64,000 nucleotides of DNA from Paenibacillus luteus (GTDB lineage Bacteria > Bacillota > Bacilli > Paenibacillales > Paenibacillaceae), in the NCBI RefSeq assembly GCF_006542765.1, contig NZ_SKCD01000016.1:62001-126000 (forward strand), in the 5' to 3' direction. Positions 27,692-38,205 of this stretch are shown here, piece by piece. Both the position numbers and the translations under genes were made by a program. Every line of letters starts with the position of its first letter. Position 1 is the stretch's first letter. The notes beneath the pieces are model-generated. The model was not told the origin of the DNA. It made no database searches and worked only from the letters and a program-made list of their open reading frames with translations.

Positions 27692-30600
27692 TTAACGTAA
27701 GGCTTGAGTCAAATTGTAAACCATCTGAGCCGCCTCTGCGCGAGTCGCTTGGCTGAGCGGGGCCAGCGTTGTATCGCTTGTCCCTTTGATCAGACCAAGT
27801 TCAACAACCTCATTCAAGGCTTGGCGTGCCCAGCTATGAATCTGCGACTCATCGCTAAAGCTGCCTAGCTTATCCGTTTGGGACGGTTCATGCTTCGTCT
27901 TCCATTGATAAGCACGATAGAGCATCACAGCCATTTCCTCTCGAGTAATCGTGTTATGCGGAGCAAATGACTGCTCGCTCATCCCGCGAACAAGACCGGA
28001 ATGGAATGCTGCCGCAACCGGTGCATAATACCAGCTGTCCGACGATACGTCCTTGAATGGAAGCTCCGTTCCATTCTCGTCCAAACCAAGAGAACGAACC
28101 AGCAGTGCTGCAAATTCCGCACGTGTAATCTGACGATTCGGTGAATATTGCTCATCGCTCGTGCCAACTACTACATGCTGAGCTGACAATACCTCAATGG
28201 CCCGATGAGCCCAGTGGTTATCCTGAACATCTTTAAATACTTTTGTGAATGCAAGTACTCCGTATGCGCTGAAATGCTCCAGATCGGCCTGAATCATGCC
28301 GCTTGCAGCATCATAAGTGCCGCCAATAAACGCCAGCTTATTATCTGAAGTCAAGTGGTATAAGCCAGTTAGCTCATAATCGGCATTAGCGTCTGCCTTC
28401 AGGCTTACTCGTACAGCCTTCGTGAACGGTACGTTTAATGGACGTGCTGTTCCATTCTTCATAACGGCGGTTAGCTGGAAATCCACGAGTTTGCCTGCGG
28501 ATGCCCATTGTCCATTCCACTGCGATTTGGCCTGCTTCAACCATGCAGACTGATCAGCCTGGGACAACTGGTCAACTTTCCAAGCCAGCTCCTTCAGCTG
28601 CTCCAAGCCTACTGATTCGCTTAGCTGCTTCAGCGTTTCATAAGGGATCTCCAGCTTGCTGTTATCCCCAGCTTTTAGCTCAAGCCCCGTTTGCGCTGCC
28701 AATGCCTTCTGGATATCGGCAATGCCCACGACGCCAACATTCGACTCATTCGCCGGCGGCGTAACTACGCCTCCGTTGCTAGGGTTTTCGGTAACAGGTC
28801 CGCCATCGCCAGAAGAAACGGTATACGTCATTCTGCTAAGCTCGAAGCTGCGATCCAGGACAGCCGATGTCAGAACAGCCTCATATGTCCCTGCTGTCAT
28901 AGCTTGCGGTACAATAAATGTGCCAGTGAAGCCCTGGGCTCCCTTCGTTGATTCCTCCGTTTGATAGCTATAAAGCTTCTCCCCGCTAGTCTTGTTGTAG
29001 AAGTCCACCGTAACCGGAAGCTTCAATACCGGATGCTGATCCTTTACATAGACAGAGGTTGGAATGTCGTTTGCATAAACTGCAAGCGCTTCGGTGCTGA
29101 GCAATTCATAGGTCAGCTCCGTTGTTTCTCCAACAGCCTCCACCTTGACTTTGCCGCTCAATACGTCATTGCCCACGTTCGCCGAACGGAAATGAGTGCT
29201 ATGCTGGGCAAAGGACAGGTCAATCGATTTGGTATAAAATGCGCTGTCATGCGCACCGTCTCGCACCTCAGCGTAATGCGGCACTCCAGCATTCATCAAA
29301 TATTTATGCAGCGTGTTGACCGGAAGGTCGAAGCTGTACACATCCAGATTGCCTGAGTCAAAATAAATCGAATAGCTCTTCAATGCTTCCACGGGATAAT
29401 CCGTTACGATTTTTACAGGGAATTGGCCTGTATTCGTCATGCTTAACGCACCCATATGGCTGGCTACACTCGAGAACTGGTCCGGGTACTGGAATCCGAT
29501 GACGAAAGCGCCGAAACCGCCCATCGAAACTCCCGAAGTCCCTCTGTAACGGGCATCATCAATCGTGCGATATTGGGTATCTACAAGCGGCACCAAATCC
29601 TTGGTCACCATATCCTGCCATTTCACGCCATTCGCTCCGGCGCCATTAACCCAGAAGCTGGTACCGCTGGAATCCGGAATGACAACGATCATATCCTTTA
29701 TCGAACCTTGCTGTATGCCTTTGTCCAAAATTTGATCAATCTTGTCAATTTCAAACGACTCGCTGTCGCTATTGAACTGGTGGAGCAGATATACGGACGG
29801 ATAACGTTTGCTTGGCTGCTCCAGATAGCTAGGCGGTAAATACACACGGTATTTGACCATGCGATTAGCGCTCTCGGAGAAAAACTCCGTGACATAGAAC
29901 AGCTTTTGATCGCCGGTTTCCTTCACTGCGCCATTCTCATACTTGTAATACTGTGAGACAACCGATTGTTTAATGGTCACCGTCTCATCCTGAACATTCT
30001 TTCCTGTAAGCGTCACGTTTGCGGTGTACAAATATTTGCCGTCAAGCTCAAATACATAGGCCCCTTCAACCTGCGCTTTCACATCTGTATATCCCTTAAC
30101 AAGCCCGGCCATTTGATCGATGCGCTGCAGCTTGTCATACCCCTTCTCGAAATAGCCAGCCGACAGCGTATTTCGATACGCCTGCATCTCTTGGCTGCTA
30201 ATGGCATTCAGTTGCTTCACAGCCAGCGCTTTGACGTCGGCAACAACGCTTTCGCTAGGCACTTTAGAAGGAAGCTTATTCACTTTTTGAAGCGCTGCTT
30301 TCGTGTAAATGCCAATGGGCCCGGAATACCAGCCGCCGCCTCCGTTCTGATTGTACAAACGAACCGAAATTGTATTGGTCTCGCCTCGTTTCAGGAGGCC
30401 TGAAGGTACGCTGTATGATCTGGAGGCTGCCCAGAATGAGCTTGTATACTCTCCATTATCGTTAAAGCCTGTTTTGCCAACTAGCTGGCCATTAATATAG
30501 GTTTGGTCAGCGTCGTCAATTTTGCCCGCAAGCAAAGTTAAATCCTGATCCGGGAAATCAGCCGGTACTGTAAACTCCCTGTAATACCAAGCGGCGCCGT

Positions 30601-31993
30601 AATAATTATTGAGACCGCTGTAGCCTCCGAAGCCATCTGTCCACCAGTCCAAGCCGGGCTGTACCGTGCGCCAGTCTCCGTTCTGAAGATTAGGAGTCAA
30701 GCCATTCACCGTGCTGCTAGGGAAGGTGTCCTTCGTGAAGAACCAATCGCCAAGCAGGTCAATTTGAACATCCTCAGCCGCACTCCCCATTGGTGTTACC
30801 TGAATAAGAGGTTTGCTTCCAAGCGCATAAGTCATCCCTAGCAAACGTGCGCTAAGTGTGACATTATAGCTTTTATCCTGGCCAAGAGCTGTTACCGGAA
30901 TCGTAAAGCTTCCCGTAAAGCTGCCCTGCGCAGATCCCGTGATCACATCGCCGAGATCAACAGAGTCACTATACAGCGCCACTCCGCTTACATCGGTGAC
31001 CTGGACAAGGGTATTCAAATGAAAATTGCTGCTGGTCGTTTGATTCAGTACATAATTTGCGGCGCTAGCTCGGTCCAGATTGACTGTAAAATCAACCTTT
31101 ACCGTCTGCTGGCCTACGTTAATGGCCTGCGGCGCAGCCGTGAAGCTTCCTTTCACTAGGCTGCTTCCGAAATTGTTGCTGTGCATCATAAACGAACGAT
31201 CCAAATAATTTAGATAGTAATCTGCCGTATGGCCGCCCGGTCTCATTTGGTACTCATGAGCGACCTTCGCCCCGCGAAAATAGGCATGGATATCATTGGT
31301 AGAACCGTCCGCATACGTACTCGGATCTTCCGTTCCGCCATCCAAATAGTATTTATAAGCCTTCTGGTCCGCTGCGCTCATCGCTTTAATCGTCTCTAGC
31401 GGCTGCAGTCCCTCTACCTTCCTGTCGAGCGCCCCCATGTGGCTGCCAATCGAGCTGAACAGCTCGGGGTGCTTGAGGCCAAGCACAAAAGCGCCATAGC
31501 CGCCCATCGAAACACCGCTGATGCCTCGAAATTTTGCCAGCGGAATCGTTCTGTAAGTGTCGTCGACATGCGAAATGAGATCGCTTACAAGCATATCCTC
31601 CCAAGGAGCGTCTGTCCGGTTAACGAACCAGCTGTCTCCGCTTGTATCCGGCATAACGACGATCATTTTCTGCATCAGCCCTTGGGCCATCCACTCATCC
31701 AGCTTCTTGTCTACAGCCGCATCGGCGAACTGCTGGCTAGAGCTGTCCTCTTGGTGCAGCAAATAGACAACCGGGTAACGCTGCTCATTATCCGCATACC
31801 CCTCCGGCAAATAAATGCGGTAAGTCATTTCCTTATCCATACTTACTGATTGGTACGATTCTACAATAAAACGGGCATTGGCAACCTCTTCTGCTGCCTG
31901 AACGGATAATGTGGGCAATCCTGCCATCATGACAAGGACAGCCAGCATCATGGTGTACACCCGCTTGGCAAGCGGCTTATTCCAACTGTTCAA
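27692..31993 (-). CDS. Surface-anchored protein with two esterase modules and three SLH domains
   Basis: Secreted 1433-residue protein with two complete alpha/beta-hydrolase esterase modules of the esterase D/CE1 type, which includes feruloyl and acetylxylan esterases. Signal peptide 1-~33 (ending SVQAAEE). Module 1 (~35-280) has its Ser in GVSMGG near 161; module 2 (~700-950) has the same motif near 821. Both have the TYRIYLP/KYRVYLP opening and HMGAL after the nucleophile, so they look like an internal duplication. Between them is a GH2-like jelly-roll sugar-binding domain (~410-560, LTLLAGKIDDADQTYINGQL). Beta-sandwich linkers follow each esterase; three SLH repeats end the chain (~1240-1433). 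The start is TTG with GGGGAGGAAA 8 bases before it. Likely job: removing ester side groups from wall polysaccharides at the cell surface (inference). Confidence 0.85.
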   Translation of the reverse strand: MNSWNKPLAKRVYTMMLAVLVMMAGLPTLSVQAAEEVANARFIVESYQSVSMDKEMTYRIYLPEGYADNEQRYPVVYLLHQEDSSSQQFADAAVDKKLDEWMAQGLMQKMIVVMPDTSGDSWFVNRTDAPWEDMLVSDLISHVDDTYRTIPLAKFRGISGVSMGGYGAFVLGLKHPELFSSIGSHMGALDRKVEGLQPLETIKAMSAADQKAYKYYLDGGTEDPSTYADGSTNDIHAYFRGAKVAHEYQMRPGGHTADYYLNYLDRSFMMHSNNFGSSLVKGSFTAAPQAINVGQQTVKVDFTVNLDRASAANYVLNQTTSSNFHLNTLVQVTDVSGVALYSDSVDLGDVITGSAQGSFTGSFTIPVTALGQDKSYNVTLSARLLGMTYALGSKPLIQVTPMGSAAEDVQIDLLGDWFFTKDTFPSSTVNGLTPNLQNGDWRTVQPGLDWWTDGFGGYSGLNNYYGAAWYYREFTVPADFPDQDLTLLAGKIDDADQTYINGQLVGKTGFNDNGEYTSSFWAASRSYSVPSGLLKRGETNTISVRLYNQNGGGGWYSGPIGIYTKAALQKVNKLPSKVPSESVVADVKALAVKQLNAISSQEMQAYRNTLSAGYFEKGYDKLQRIDQMAGLVKGYTDVKAQVEGAYVFELDGKYLYTANVTLTGKNVQDETVTIKQSVVSQYYKYENGAVKETGDQKLFYVTEFFSESANRMVKYRVYLPPSYLEQPSKRYPSVYLLHQFNSDSESFEIDKIDQILDKGIQQGSIKDMIVVIPDSSGTSFWVNGAGANGVKWQDMVTKDLVPLVDTQYRTIDDARYRGTSGVSMGGFGAFVIGFQYPDQFSSVASHMGALSMTNTGQFPVKIVTDYPVEALKSYSIYFDSGNLDVYSFDLPVNTLHKYLMNAGVPHYAEVRDGAHDSAFYTKSIDLSFAQHSTHFRSANVGNDVLSGKVKVEAVGETTELTYELLSTEALAVYANDIPTSVYVKDQHPVLKLPVTVDFYNKTSGEKLYSYQTEESTKGAQGFTGTFIVPQAMTAGTYEAVLTSAVLDRSFELSRMTYTVSSGDGGPVTENPSNGGVVTPPANESNVGVVGIADIQKALAAQTGLELKAGDNSKLEIPYETLKQLSESVGLEQLKELAWKVDQLSQADQSAWLKQAKSQWNGQWASAGKLVDFQLTAVMKNGTARPLNVPFTKAVRVSLKADANADYELTGLYHLTSDNKLAFIGGTYDAASGMIQADLEHFSAYGVLAFTKVFKDVQDNHWAHRAIEVLSAQHVVVGTSDEQYSPNRQITRAEFAALLVRSLGLDENGTELPFKDVSSDSWYYAPVAAAFHSGLVRGMSEQSFAPHNTITREEMAVMLYRAYQWKTKHEPSQTDKLGSFSDESQIHSWARQALNEVVELGLIKGTSDTTLAPLSQATRAEAAQMVYNLTQALR

Positions 31994-32131
31994 TTGTATT
32001 TCCTCCCCTGCTTGGTCTATCTTTCCTCACAAACTATAGCACTTGCCAAGCAGCAGGTTAATGGAATAAGTGCGGCATTTTGGTATTATCCGCGCTTTAT
32101 CGGGACGAATCCCGTTCATGGCATAACAAGA

Positions 32132-32166
32132 AGACCGTCCCTCACTGGATCATGAAGTGGCGGTCT
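32132..32166 (-). terminator. Probable terminator of the GH78 operon
   Basis: On the minus strand AGACCG / CGGTCT with an inner CACT/AGTG pairing is followed by the T-rich TCTTCTTGTT. The inner stem has mismatches. Confidence 0.45.
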
Positions 32167-32238
32167 CATTGCATCATATATCATATTAAAATGTGCCAAT
32201 CTCCTTCGCAAATAGCCATGAAACGCAAATTGGGGCTC

Positions 32239-35019
32239 TTACGTTTTTTCGCTAATCTCTTCATAACTACCAACAGCATCATTTTGTAAACAAGCAAACT
32301 GATAGTGACCAGACATCACATGAAGGCATACCAAGCCCATTTCCAATTCAACTTTTTCAATCCCAGCTTCTCCGCATAAGATTTTTAATTGATCATCTTG
32401 ACAAGGCAATATTATTTTGGCTTGCGTATTAGCGGGAACTTCAAAGTAAAATTCAATATGGTCCGCTTTCATGAACCACTCGCTTTTTATAACGCCAAAT
32501 GCGCTTCGATAGCTTGCTTTTGCATAGTTGAGCCGTTTATTCGGCTTTGGAGCTAGTAGAAATTGATTTTCAGCCTGCCTTCGGTCGAGGAAATTAATTC
32601 CTGCTACACATTGAAATAGCCAACCAACCACCGCGCCAAAAGAGTAGTGGTTCAGGGATGCATCTTGGGGAACATTATCTTGACCGATACTTTCCCAATG
32701 CTCCCAAATCGTTGTTGCTCCTTTGGTGACTGCATATAACCAACTTGGTGGTGTCGTTTGCAATAGTAATTGATAGGCAATATCGTTATGCCCATATTTG
32801 GTTAAGATCCGACATATATATGGTGTGGATAGGAAACCTGTCCCGATATGAAAATCGTTTTCTCGGACCAATTGCGCAAGCTGATCAGCCGCCAATTGTC
32901 GTTTATCCTCCGGCAGCAGGCCTAGGGCTAATGGTCGAACCAAATGAGCCTGTCTCTTCGAATGAACTTCGCCATCATTAGTAAAATTATAAACATAGGC
33001 TTTGGTTGCAAGGATGGACAGTTCTCGATAATACTTAGCCTCATCATGTTTATCCAGAGCTTCCGCGCATTCTGCCAACAAACGGCTGGAATAGGCGTAA
33101 TAGGCGGTCGCAACTTCAGGATCAGAAAAAACAAGATTCACAAATAATGCTAGTGATCCCTTTCTATCGGGCTCCGCCCACTCCCCCCAATGAAATTTGG
33201 TATCCCATGTATATTCGCGAAAAGGATTTTCATCAAATTCCCTTACCCAATGGGTTTCTTTAGCATTTTCTGCTTGGTAATCCACCCATTTTTTCATTGC
33301 ATTCCAATTTTCATGTAAAATTCGTTTGTTGCCATACATCTTCCATAATGTCCACGGGACAATGACAATCGCATCTCCCCATCCGGCAGAACCTTCTATG
33401 GTCAGATTTTCTTGATTGTTTTCTTCAGCTTTGGGATAAATTCTCGGTGTAATATTGTAAATCATGCCATCTTCTCTTTGTTGTGCAGCTACGTCTTTTA
33501 ACCATTTAGACATAAAAGGGTATGTCTCCATCAACAAACTTCCTGTATGCATAAAAACTTGAATATCGCCTGTCCAGCCTGCTCTTTCGCGTTGCGGACA
33601 GTCTGTAGGGATATCAACGAAGTTTCCTTTTTGACTCCATTTTGTATTGTGAACCAGTTGATTCACTAAATCATTAGAACAATGGAAATCACCTGTTTCC
33701 ACAAGATCGGAATAAACGGCTATTGCAGTAAAATGGTTGGGATGTACCTCTTCCGGCCAGTTTTGCAATAATACATACTGAAATCCATGAACCGTAAACC
33801 GGGGTTTGTACGATTCTCTGCCTTTACCATTTAAGGTATAGCAAATTTTCTGTTCTAAATCTTTATGATCCGGGCGCTGATGACTTAAGTTTTTTAATGT
33901 GAAATTCCCGTTTTCGTCCAATGTTTCCCCGTGCAATAGACTTATTTGGTGCCCGTGAGGGCCTTTCACAGAAAATTGAACATAACCAGTCATATTTTGC
34001 CCAAAGTCCAACACGGTGTTGCCATCCGGGGTTTTCATCATTTTAGGTGTAAATTGCTCTCTCTCTACAATAGGAACACTATTGGAAGCAACGAGTAACT
34101 GGGGTTTCCAATCTCCCAATTTAGGAGAGTGCCAAGAACGATCATCGAATAAAGGCTTGGACCAATCCGTTAATTCTTTTCGAGCATCATAGATTTCTCC
34201 ATCTTGAAGGTCGTTAAAGAGGATCGGTCCTTCATTTGTCGCTCTCCATGTATCATTTGTAATGATTGTTTTTATTTCACCTGATTCATATTCCATTTCA
34301 AGTTGTGCAAATAATTGAAGTTGGCTTCCAAAAACATTGGTGGTCCCTTTAATACCGTTTCTCCCCCGAAACCATCCATCGCCTAAAATAACACCTATGG
34401 CATTGTCACCATTCTCAATTACATGTGTCACATCATAAGTTTGGTATTGCAGCCGTTCAGAATAATTAGTTGCTCCTGGAGCAAGTATTTGATTTCCTAT
34501 TCGCTTTCCGTTAAGCCAACCTTCATAAACACCGCATGCTGTAATGTACAAGCGAGCTTTAGTAAAACCTTGCTCCACAGTGAATATCTTTCGTAAAAAA
34601 GATGCAGGGTAGCGTTCATTTTCCTTCGTCTCCAATTCTGGATTAATCCATTCGGCCTGCCAATCCTTCTGCTGGTTTAATAAGCCCATTTCAAAAAACG
34701 ATGTGTAACTCCAATAACTTTCCATTCCCGTCTGATCCCAAATTTTCACTCTCCAGTAGATTCGTTGACGGCTTTGAAGTTCGGGACCTTGATAAAGATT
34801 ATGTGCAGATTGATCAGTTACTATTTTATTCGAATCCCAAAATAAACGTCCTGCTTGTAAGTCAATCTCACTTTCCGCCATTTGAATATGAAATGCCGTT
34901 TGTTTTTCACCCCAGCAGCTTTCTTTAATATTGAATTGCCAAGAGAAGCATGGATTCGGATCATCTATACCGATTGGATCATCTAAGAAATTACATCGTA
35001 ATTGTATCGGGTTCATCAT
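32239..35019 (-). CDS. GH78 alpha-L-rhamnosidase (first of three)
   Basis: Cytoplasmic (no signal peptide) inverting GH78 enzyme releasing terminal L-rhamnose from oligosaccharides. At 926 residues it has the full architecture: N-terminal FnIII-like domain opening with LRCNFLDDPIGIDDPNPCFS, Bac_rhamnosid N domains, a concanavalin-like domain (VLDFGQNMTGYVQF), the (alpha/alpha)6 barrel and a C-terminal beta domain. The acid motif DCPQRERAGWTGD is near residue 476 and the base motif TTIWEHWESI in the last quarter. It lies 27 bp after the 71-residue domain protein and is last in the operon. It lacks the recurrent ~70-residue domain. Confidence 0.92.
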   Translation of the reverse strand: MMNPIQLRCNFLDDPIGIDDPNPCFSWQFNIKESCWGEKQTAFHIQMAESEIDLQAGRLFWDSNKIVTDQSAHNLYQGPELQSRQRIYWRVKIWDQTGMESYWSYTSFFEMGLLNQQKDWQAEWINPELETKENERYPASFLRKIFTVEQGFTKARLYITACGVYEGWLNGKRIGNQILAPGATNYSERLQYQTYDVTHVIENGDNAIGVILGDGWFRGRNGIKGTTNVFGSQLQLFAQLEMEYESGEIKTIITNDTWRATNEGPILFNDLQDGEIYDARKELTDWSKPLFDDRSWHSPKLGDWKPQLLVASNSVPIVEREQFTPKMMKTPDGNTVLDFGQNMTGYVQFSVKGPHGHQISLLHGETLDENGNFTLKNLSHQRPDHKDLEQKICYTLNGKGRESYKPRFTVHGFQYVLLQNWPEEVHPNHFTAIAVYSDLVETGDFHCSNDLVNQLVHNTKWSQKGNFVDIPTDCPQRERAGWTGDIQVFMHTGSLLMETYPFMSKWLKDVAAQQREDGMIYNITPRIYPKAEENNQENLTIEGSAGWGDAIVIVPWTLWKMYGNKRILHENWNAMKKWVDYQAENAKETHWVREFDENPFREYTWDTKFHWGEWAEPDRKGSLALFVNLVFSDPEVATAYYAYSSRLLAECAEALDKHDEAKYYRELSILATKAYVYNFTNDGEVHSKRQAHLVRPLALGLLPEDKRQLAADQLAQLVRENDFHIGTGFLSTPYICRILTKYGHNDIAYQLLLQTTPPSWLYAVTKGATTIWEHWESIGQDNVPQDASLNHYSFGAVVGWLFQCVAGINFLDRRQAENQFLLAPKPNKRLNYAKASYRSAFGVIKSEWFMKADHIEFYFEVPANTQAKIILPCQDDQLKILCGEAGIEKVELEMGLVCLHVMSGHYQFACLQNDAVGSYEEISEKT

Positions 35020-35045
35020 TATACTGAGACTCTCCTTTTTCTCAC

Positions 35046-35261
35046 TTATGCCTTGATTGCGGCCAAATCAGCTGCGATGGCTTTAACTTTATCTGGGGAC
35101 AGATTAGCTTGTTGGAAGCCTTCTAATTCTTTGAGCGTGTAGGCATGAATTAGGAAGACCGCGGGAGTGGCCGAGATGCCCGGCAAATACTTCTCCAATA
35201 TGGTAGTCGCCGCTGGGTTGTTCAAAAGATGACCCAGTTTACAATTTTCATCAAAAAACAC
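35046..35261 (-). CDS. 71-residue stand-alone copy of the recurrent helical domain
   Basis: Small cytosolic protein consisting of one copy of the domain found at the ends of five enzymes in this locus. Its blocks KLGHLLNNPAATTILEKYLP and TLKELEGFQQANLSPDKVKA align without gaps to the GH43 C-terminus and the SDR N-terminus. The GTG start is chosen because GGAGG lies 8 bases upstream (GGAGGCGATACATGTG); a TTG five codons earlier overlaps that site. With this start the protein is the domain and nothing else. It sits between two GH78 genes in one operon. Function unknown; by analogy a free adaptor or subunit that pairs with the attached copies (inference). It could instead be the relic of a lost fusion, but the good ribosome site and clean ends argue against that. 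Confidence 0.8.
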   Translation of the reverse strand: MFFDENCKLGHLLNNPAATTILEKYLPGISATPAVFLIHAYTLKELEGFQQANLSPDKVKAIAADLAAIKA

Positions 35262-35345
35262 ATGTATCGCCTCCAATGATAAAGAATTGACCTGCTTCAG
35301 CAGCAGGCCAGAAATAAGATAAGGTCTCGATGTGAACTTTAAACG

Positions 35346-38096
35346 TTATCGCACCAAATTCCGACTATACGTAAATTTATATTCCCCGCTACCGAGGTAT
35401 ATAGGTTCTGAATGATCTAATAGCAATGTTGCTTTCGTATTTACCGGAATGTGAAGCTTAACTTCTTGCAGCGCTTCATCTTGTTTCCATTCCACGCGAA
35501 TAGTGCCATGAACGCTCTCATAAGAGCCCATTGCATAATCAAGCCCACATGAAAAATCGGGTTTGATCACGATTTGATCGAAAGTTATGCCCGTCTGCTC
35601 TATTCCAAGAACTCTGCGATAAATAAAATCTCCGACGCAACCGAAGGCATAATGATTAAATGAACCTTCTCCCACTTTTCCGTCTTGTCGAATCGCATCC
35701 CATGACTCCCACATTGTCGTGGCTCCATTTTCAATTTCATAGAGCCAAGACGGATACCGATTCTGATAAAGAAGTTCGTATGCGACTTCTTTATGACCGT
35801 TGTCATACAAAACGTCAAGGAGATATGGAACAGACATGAAACCTGTATCCAAGCAGTTACCATTCAAACGAATAAGCTCGACGAGCCTTGCGGCGAGTAA
35901 CGGCCTTTGGGCATCTGACACCATTTTCATCTGTAAGGCCAGCACATAGTTCCCTTGATAAGAATTTTTCAACGTTCCGTCTTCCTCAACATATTCCTCT
36001 TCATAGGCTTGTCGAATTCTTTTTGCAATACATTGGTATTCATTAGCTTTTTCGGCATAGCCGAGTGTCAAACAGATATAGCTAAAAATTTCCGCACTGT
36101 TTGCATAAAGCGATGTACTCACTAAATCTTTCGTCAAATAAGCAGACTTCGGACCGTCCGCAAAACCCGCTTCGTTGACAATGCTTGGCGCTAGCCAATC
36201 TCCTAAATGAAATCCAGTATTGATCATGTATTTCTGATTCTCTAACTTTCTCCCCTCCATAGCTGCAGCTTCAGGAGGAAGTTCAGATGCCGTCTTCTCC
36301 AAGTGCTTCATCCATTGTTCCATCGCGTCGAAATGCTTGGACAATATTGTGGGATCACCGTAACATTGGTACAAATCCCAGGGCAACGTCACGATGACAT
36401 CCCCCCACCCGATCGAGCCTGAAAAGTGCATATGCATGTAGCTTCTAAGTTTTGGAACGATATTAAGCACTTGGCCATCTGGTAGCTGATCCGCTTTAAG
36501 ATTTCGTATCCATGAATCAAAGAAACCAATCAGATTCTGGTTATAGAGAGCTGTTTTAGCGTAAATGAGTACGTCCCCCGTCCACCCCGCCTTCTCTCGG
36601 GTTGGGCAATCGGTAGGGATTCCGACCATGTTGGAGCGTTGGCTCCAATATATATTGGACTGAAGCTGGTTTAACTTTTCATTGGAGCAATGAAAGCTGC
36701 CAGTAATTTCATTATCGGAGCTAATGGCAATCGCTTGAAATTGATCTTTATTCAGCTCGCCGACATATCCTTTGACTCGGACATATCGAAATCCATGGTA
36801 AGTGAATTTCGGTTCAAAAACTTCTGTACCCGTGCTGGAACATATATAAATGTCGGTTTGTTTTCGGTGGTCATCCGGGAACGGATAGAAGAAATTCCCG
36901 TTTTCGTCTAACGTTTCCCCGTGTTCAAACGCAACCTCCATTCCCTCGAACCCTGTGATTTTCGCCCTGATATAACCAGCCATATTCTGGCCAAAGTCGA
37001 TGACCTTGTCTCCATTTGGTGTTGTCAGTATGCTTTTCGCATCAATCACGGCAAACGCTCGAATCGGCGTGTTGGGTTGCGCAAACAATCGCTTTTTATC
37101 AAAATCCTTCACCTGAACGTTTGCCCATGCTGAATCATCAAAGCTTGCAATGGAATACCCGTCCTTTTCCAGCCTCGCATCATATTTCACACCGGTAAAT
37201 AAATCTGCGTACCGATAAGGCCCATCATACGAAAATTTGAAAGTTTCGTCGGTGTTGATTGTTTCAAACGAGCCATCCTCAAAAGTAATTTCCAATTGCA
37301 ACAACAAACCGAGCGTATCCCCATAATCGTTGCCTCGACCGGTCGCTAATTTACTTTTATACCAACCGTCCGCTATGGTCACGCCTAAAGCATTTTCTCC
37401 ATGAATGACATGGTTAGTAACATCATACGTTTGGTATTTTAGAAGTTTATCGTAAGAGGTATATTCAGGCGCGAGAAGAGCATCCGTAATGGCTCTGCCA
37501 TTCACTTGAATGTCGTAAACGCCATGTGTGGTCATATATATTCTTGCTTTTTTTATTTTTTTTGAAATGCCAAACTCTTTTCGAATCATTACGGCTGGAT
37601 GATAAGGCTGTAGAGGGAGGCTTGCCATAACCACATCTAAATCGACGTAATCGGGTTGTTCACCTCTCACGATCTTGCCTACGAATTCATACCATATTTC
37701 TTCTGCAGTGATATAAGGGTTATGCTCTAGTATTTCTAATGGCTCGGGTTCCACGAATGAGGCGGTCCAATCTTCTTCATGAAGAAAAGCAGTTTCAAAA
37801 GTATTTTCTTCCGATTCAGCTTGGTTATTAGCATCGTCCCAAATCTGGATTCGGTAACGGTATTCTGTTCTGGAGATAAGGGAATCCCCCTCGTACAGAA
37901 TCGCAAATGCTCGCCCACTTTCAATCCTTCCGCTATCCCAGATCATCTCAGTCCCTTGATGAACGACAATTTGATAAGCTTTTTGGTAAGTATTATGCCT
38001 GTCCGAATAAATTTTCCAACCAAAGATAGGAGTTTTATTATCCATACCAATTGGATTTAATAAATAATCACATTGAACGTCAGTAATATAGAGCAT
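35346..38096 (-). CDS. GH78 alpha-L-rhamnosidase (second of three)
   Basis: Full-length (916 residue) cytoplasmic GH78 enzyme. N-terminal domain opens with VQCDYLLNPIGMDNKTPIFG; VIDFGQNMAGYIRAK marks the concanavalin-like domain; the acid motif DCPTREKAGWTGD is near residue 499 and TTMWESWDAIRQDG is the base region. The ATG of MLYITDVQ is chosen because GGAGGGATAAAT precedes it; the 14 extra residues of the longer frame have no site. It heads the operon with the 71-residue domain protein and another GH78. Three divergent GH78 enzymes in one locus suggest different linkages or partners in a rhamnose-rich polymer such as rhamnogalacturonan or a glycolipid (inference). Confidence 0.92.
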   Translation of the reverse strand: MLYITDVQCDYLLNPIGMDNKTPIFGWKIYSDRHNTYQKAYQIVVHQGTEMIWDSGRIESGRAFAILYEGDSLISRTEYRYRIQIWDDANNQAESEENTFETAFLHEEDWTASFVEPEPLEILEHNPYITAEEIWYEFVGKIVRGEQPDYVDLDVVMASLPLQPYHPAVMIRKEFGISKKIKKARIYMTTHGVYDIQVNGRAITDALLAPEYTSYDKLLKYQTYDVTNHVIHGENALGVTIADGWYKSKLATGRGNDYGDTLGLLLQLEITFEDGSFETINTDETFKFSYDGPYRYADLFTGVKYDARLEKDGYSIASFDDSAWANVQVKDFDKKRLFAQPNTPIRAFAVIDAKSILTTPNGDKVIDFGQNMAGYIRAKITGFEGMEVAFEHGETLDENGNFFYPFPDDHRKQTDIYICSSTGTEVFEPKFTYHGFRYVRVKGYVGELNKDQFQAIAISSDNEITGSFHCSNEKLNQLQSNIYWSQRSNMVGIPTDCPTREKAGWTGDVLIYAKTALYNQNLIGFFDSWIRNLKADQLPDGQVLNIVPKLRSYMHMHFSGSIGWGDVIVTLPWDLYQCYGDPTILSKHFDAMEQWMKHLEKTASELPPEAAAMEGRKLENQKYMINTGFHLGDWLAPSIVNEAGFADGPKSAYLTKDLVSTSLYANSAEIFSYICLTLGYAEKANEYQCIAKRIRQAYEEEYVEEDGTLKNSYQGNYVLALQMKMVSDAQRPLLAARLVELIRLNGNCLDTGFMSVPYLLDVLYDNGHKEVAYELLYQNRYPSWLYEIENGATTMWESWDAIRQDGKVGEGSFNHYAFGCVGDFIYRRVLGIEQTGITFDQIVIKPDFSCGLDYAMGSYESVHGTIRVEWKQDEALQEVKLHIPVNTKATLLLDHSEPIYLGSGEYKFTYSRNLVR

Positions 38097-38205
38097 ATTT
38101 ATCCCTCCACATTTGAAAAATCGGCCATTAATCAACAAACTCGCCCAATGAATCTTCCCTTAACACCACTCCTTATCATCCAATAGAATTAAGCCTATAT
38201 GGAAT

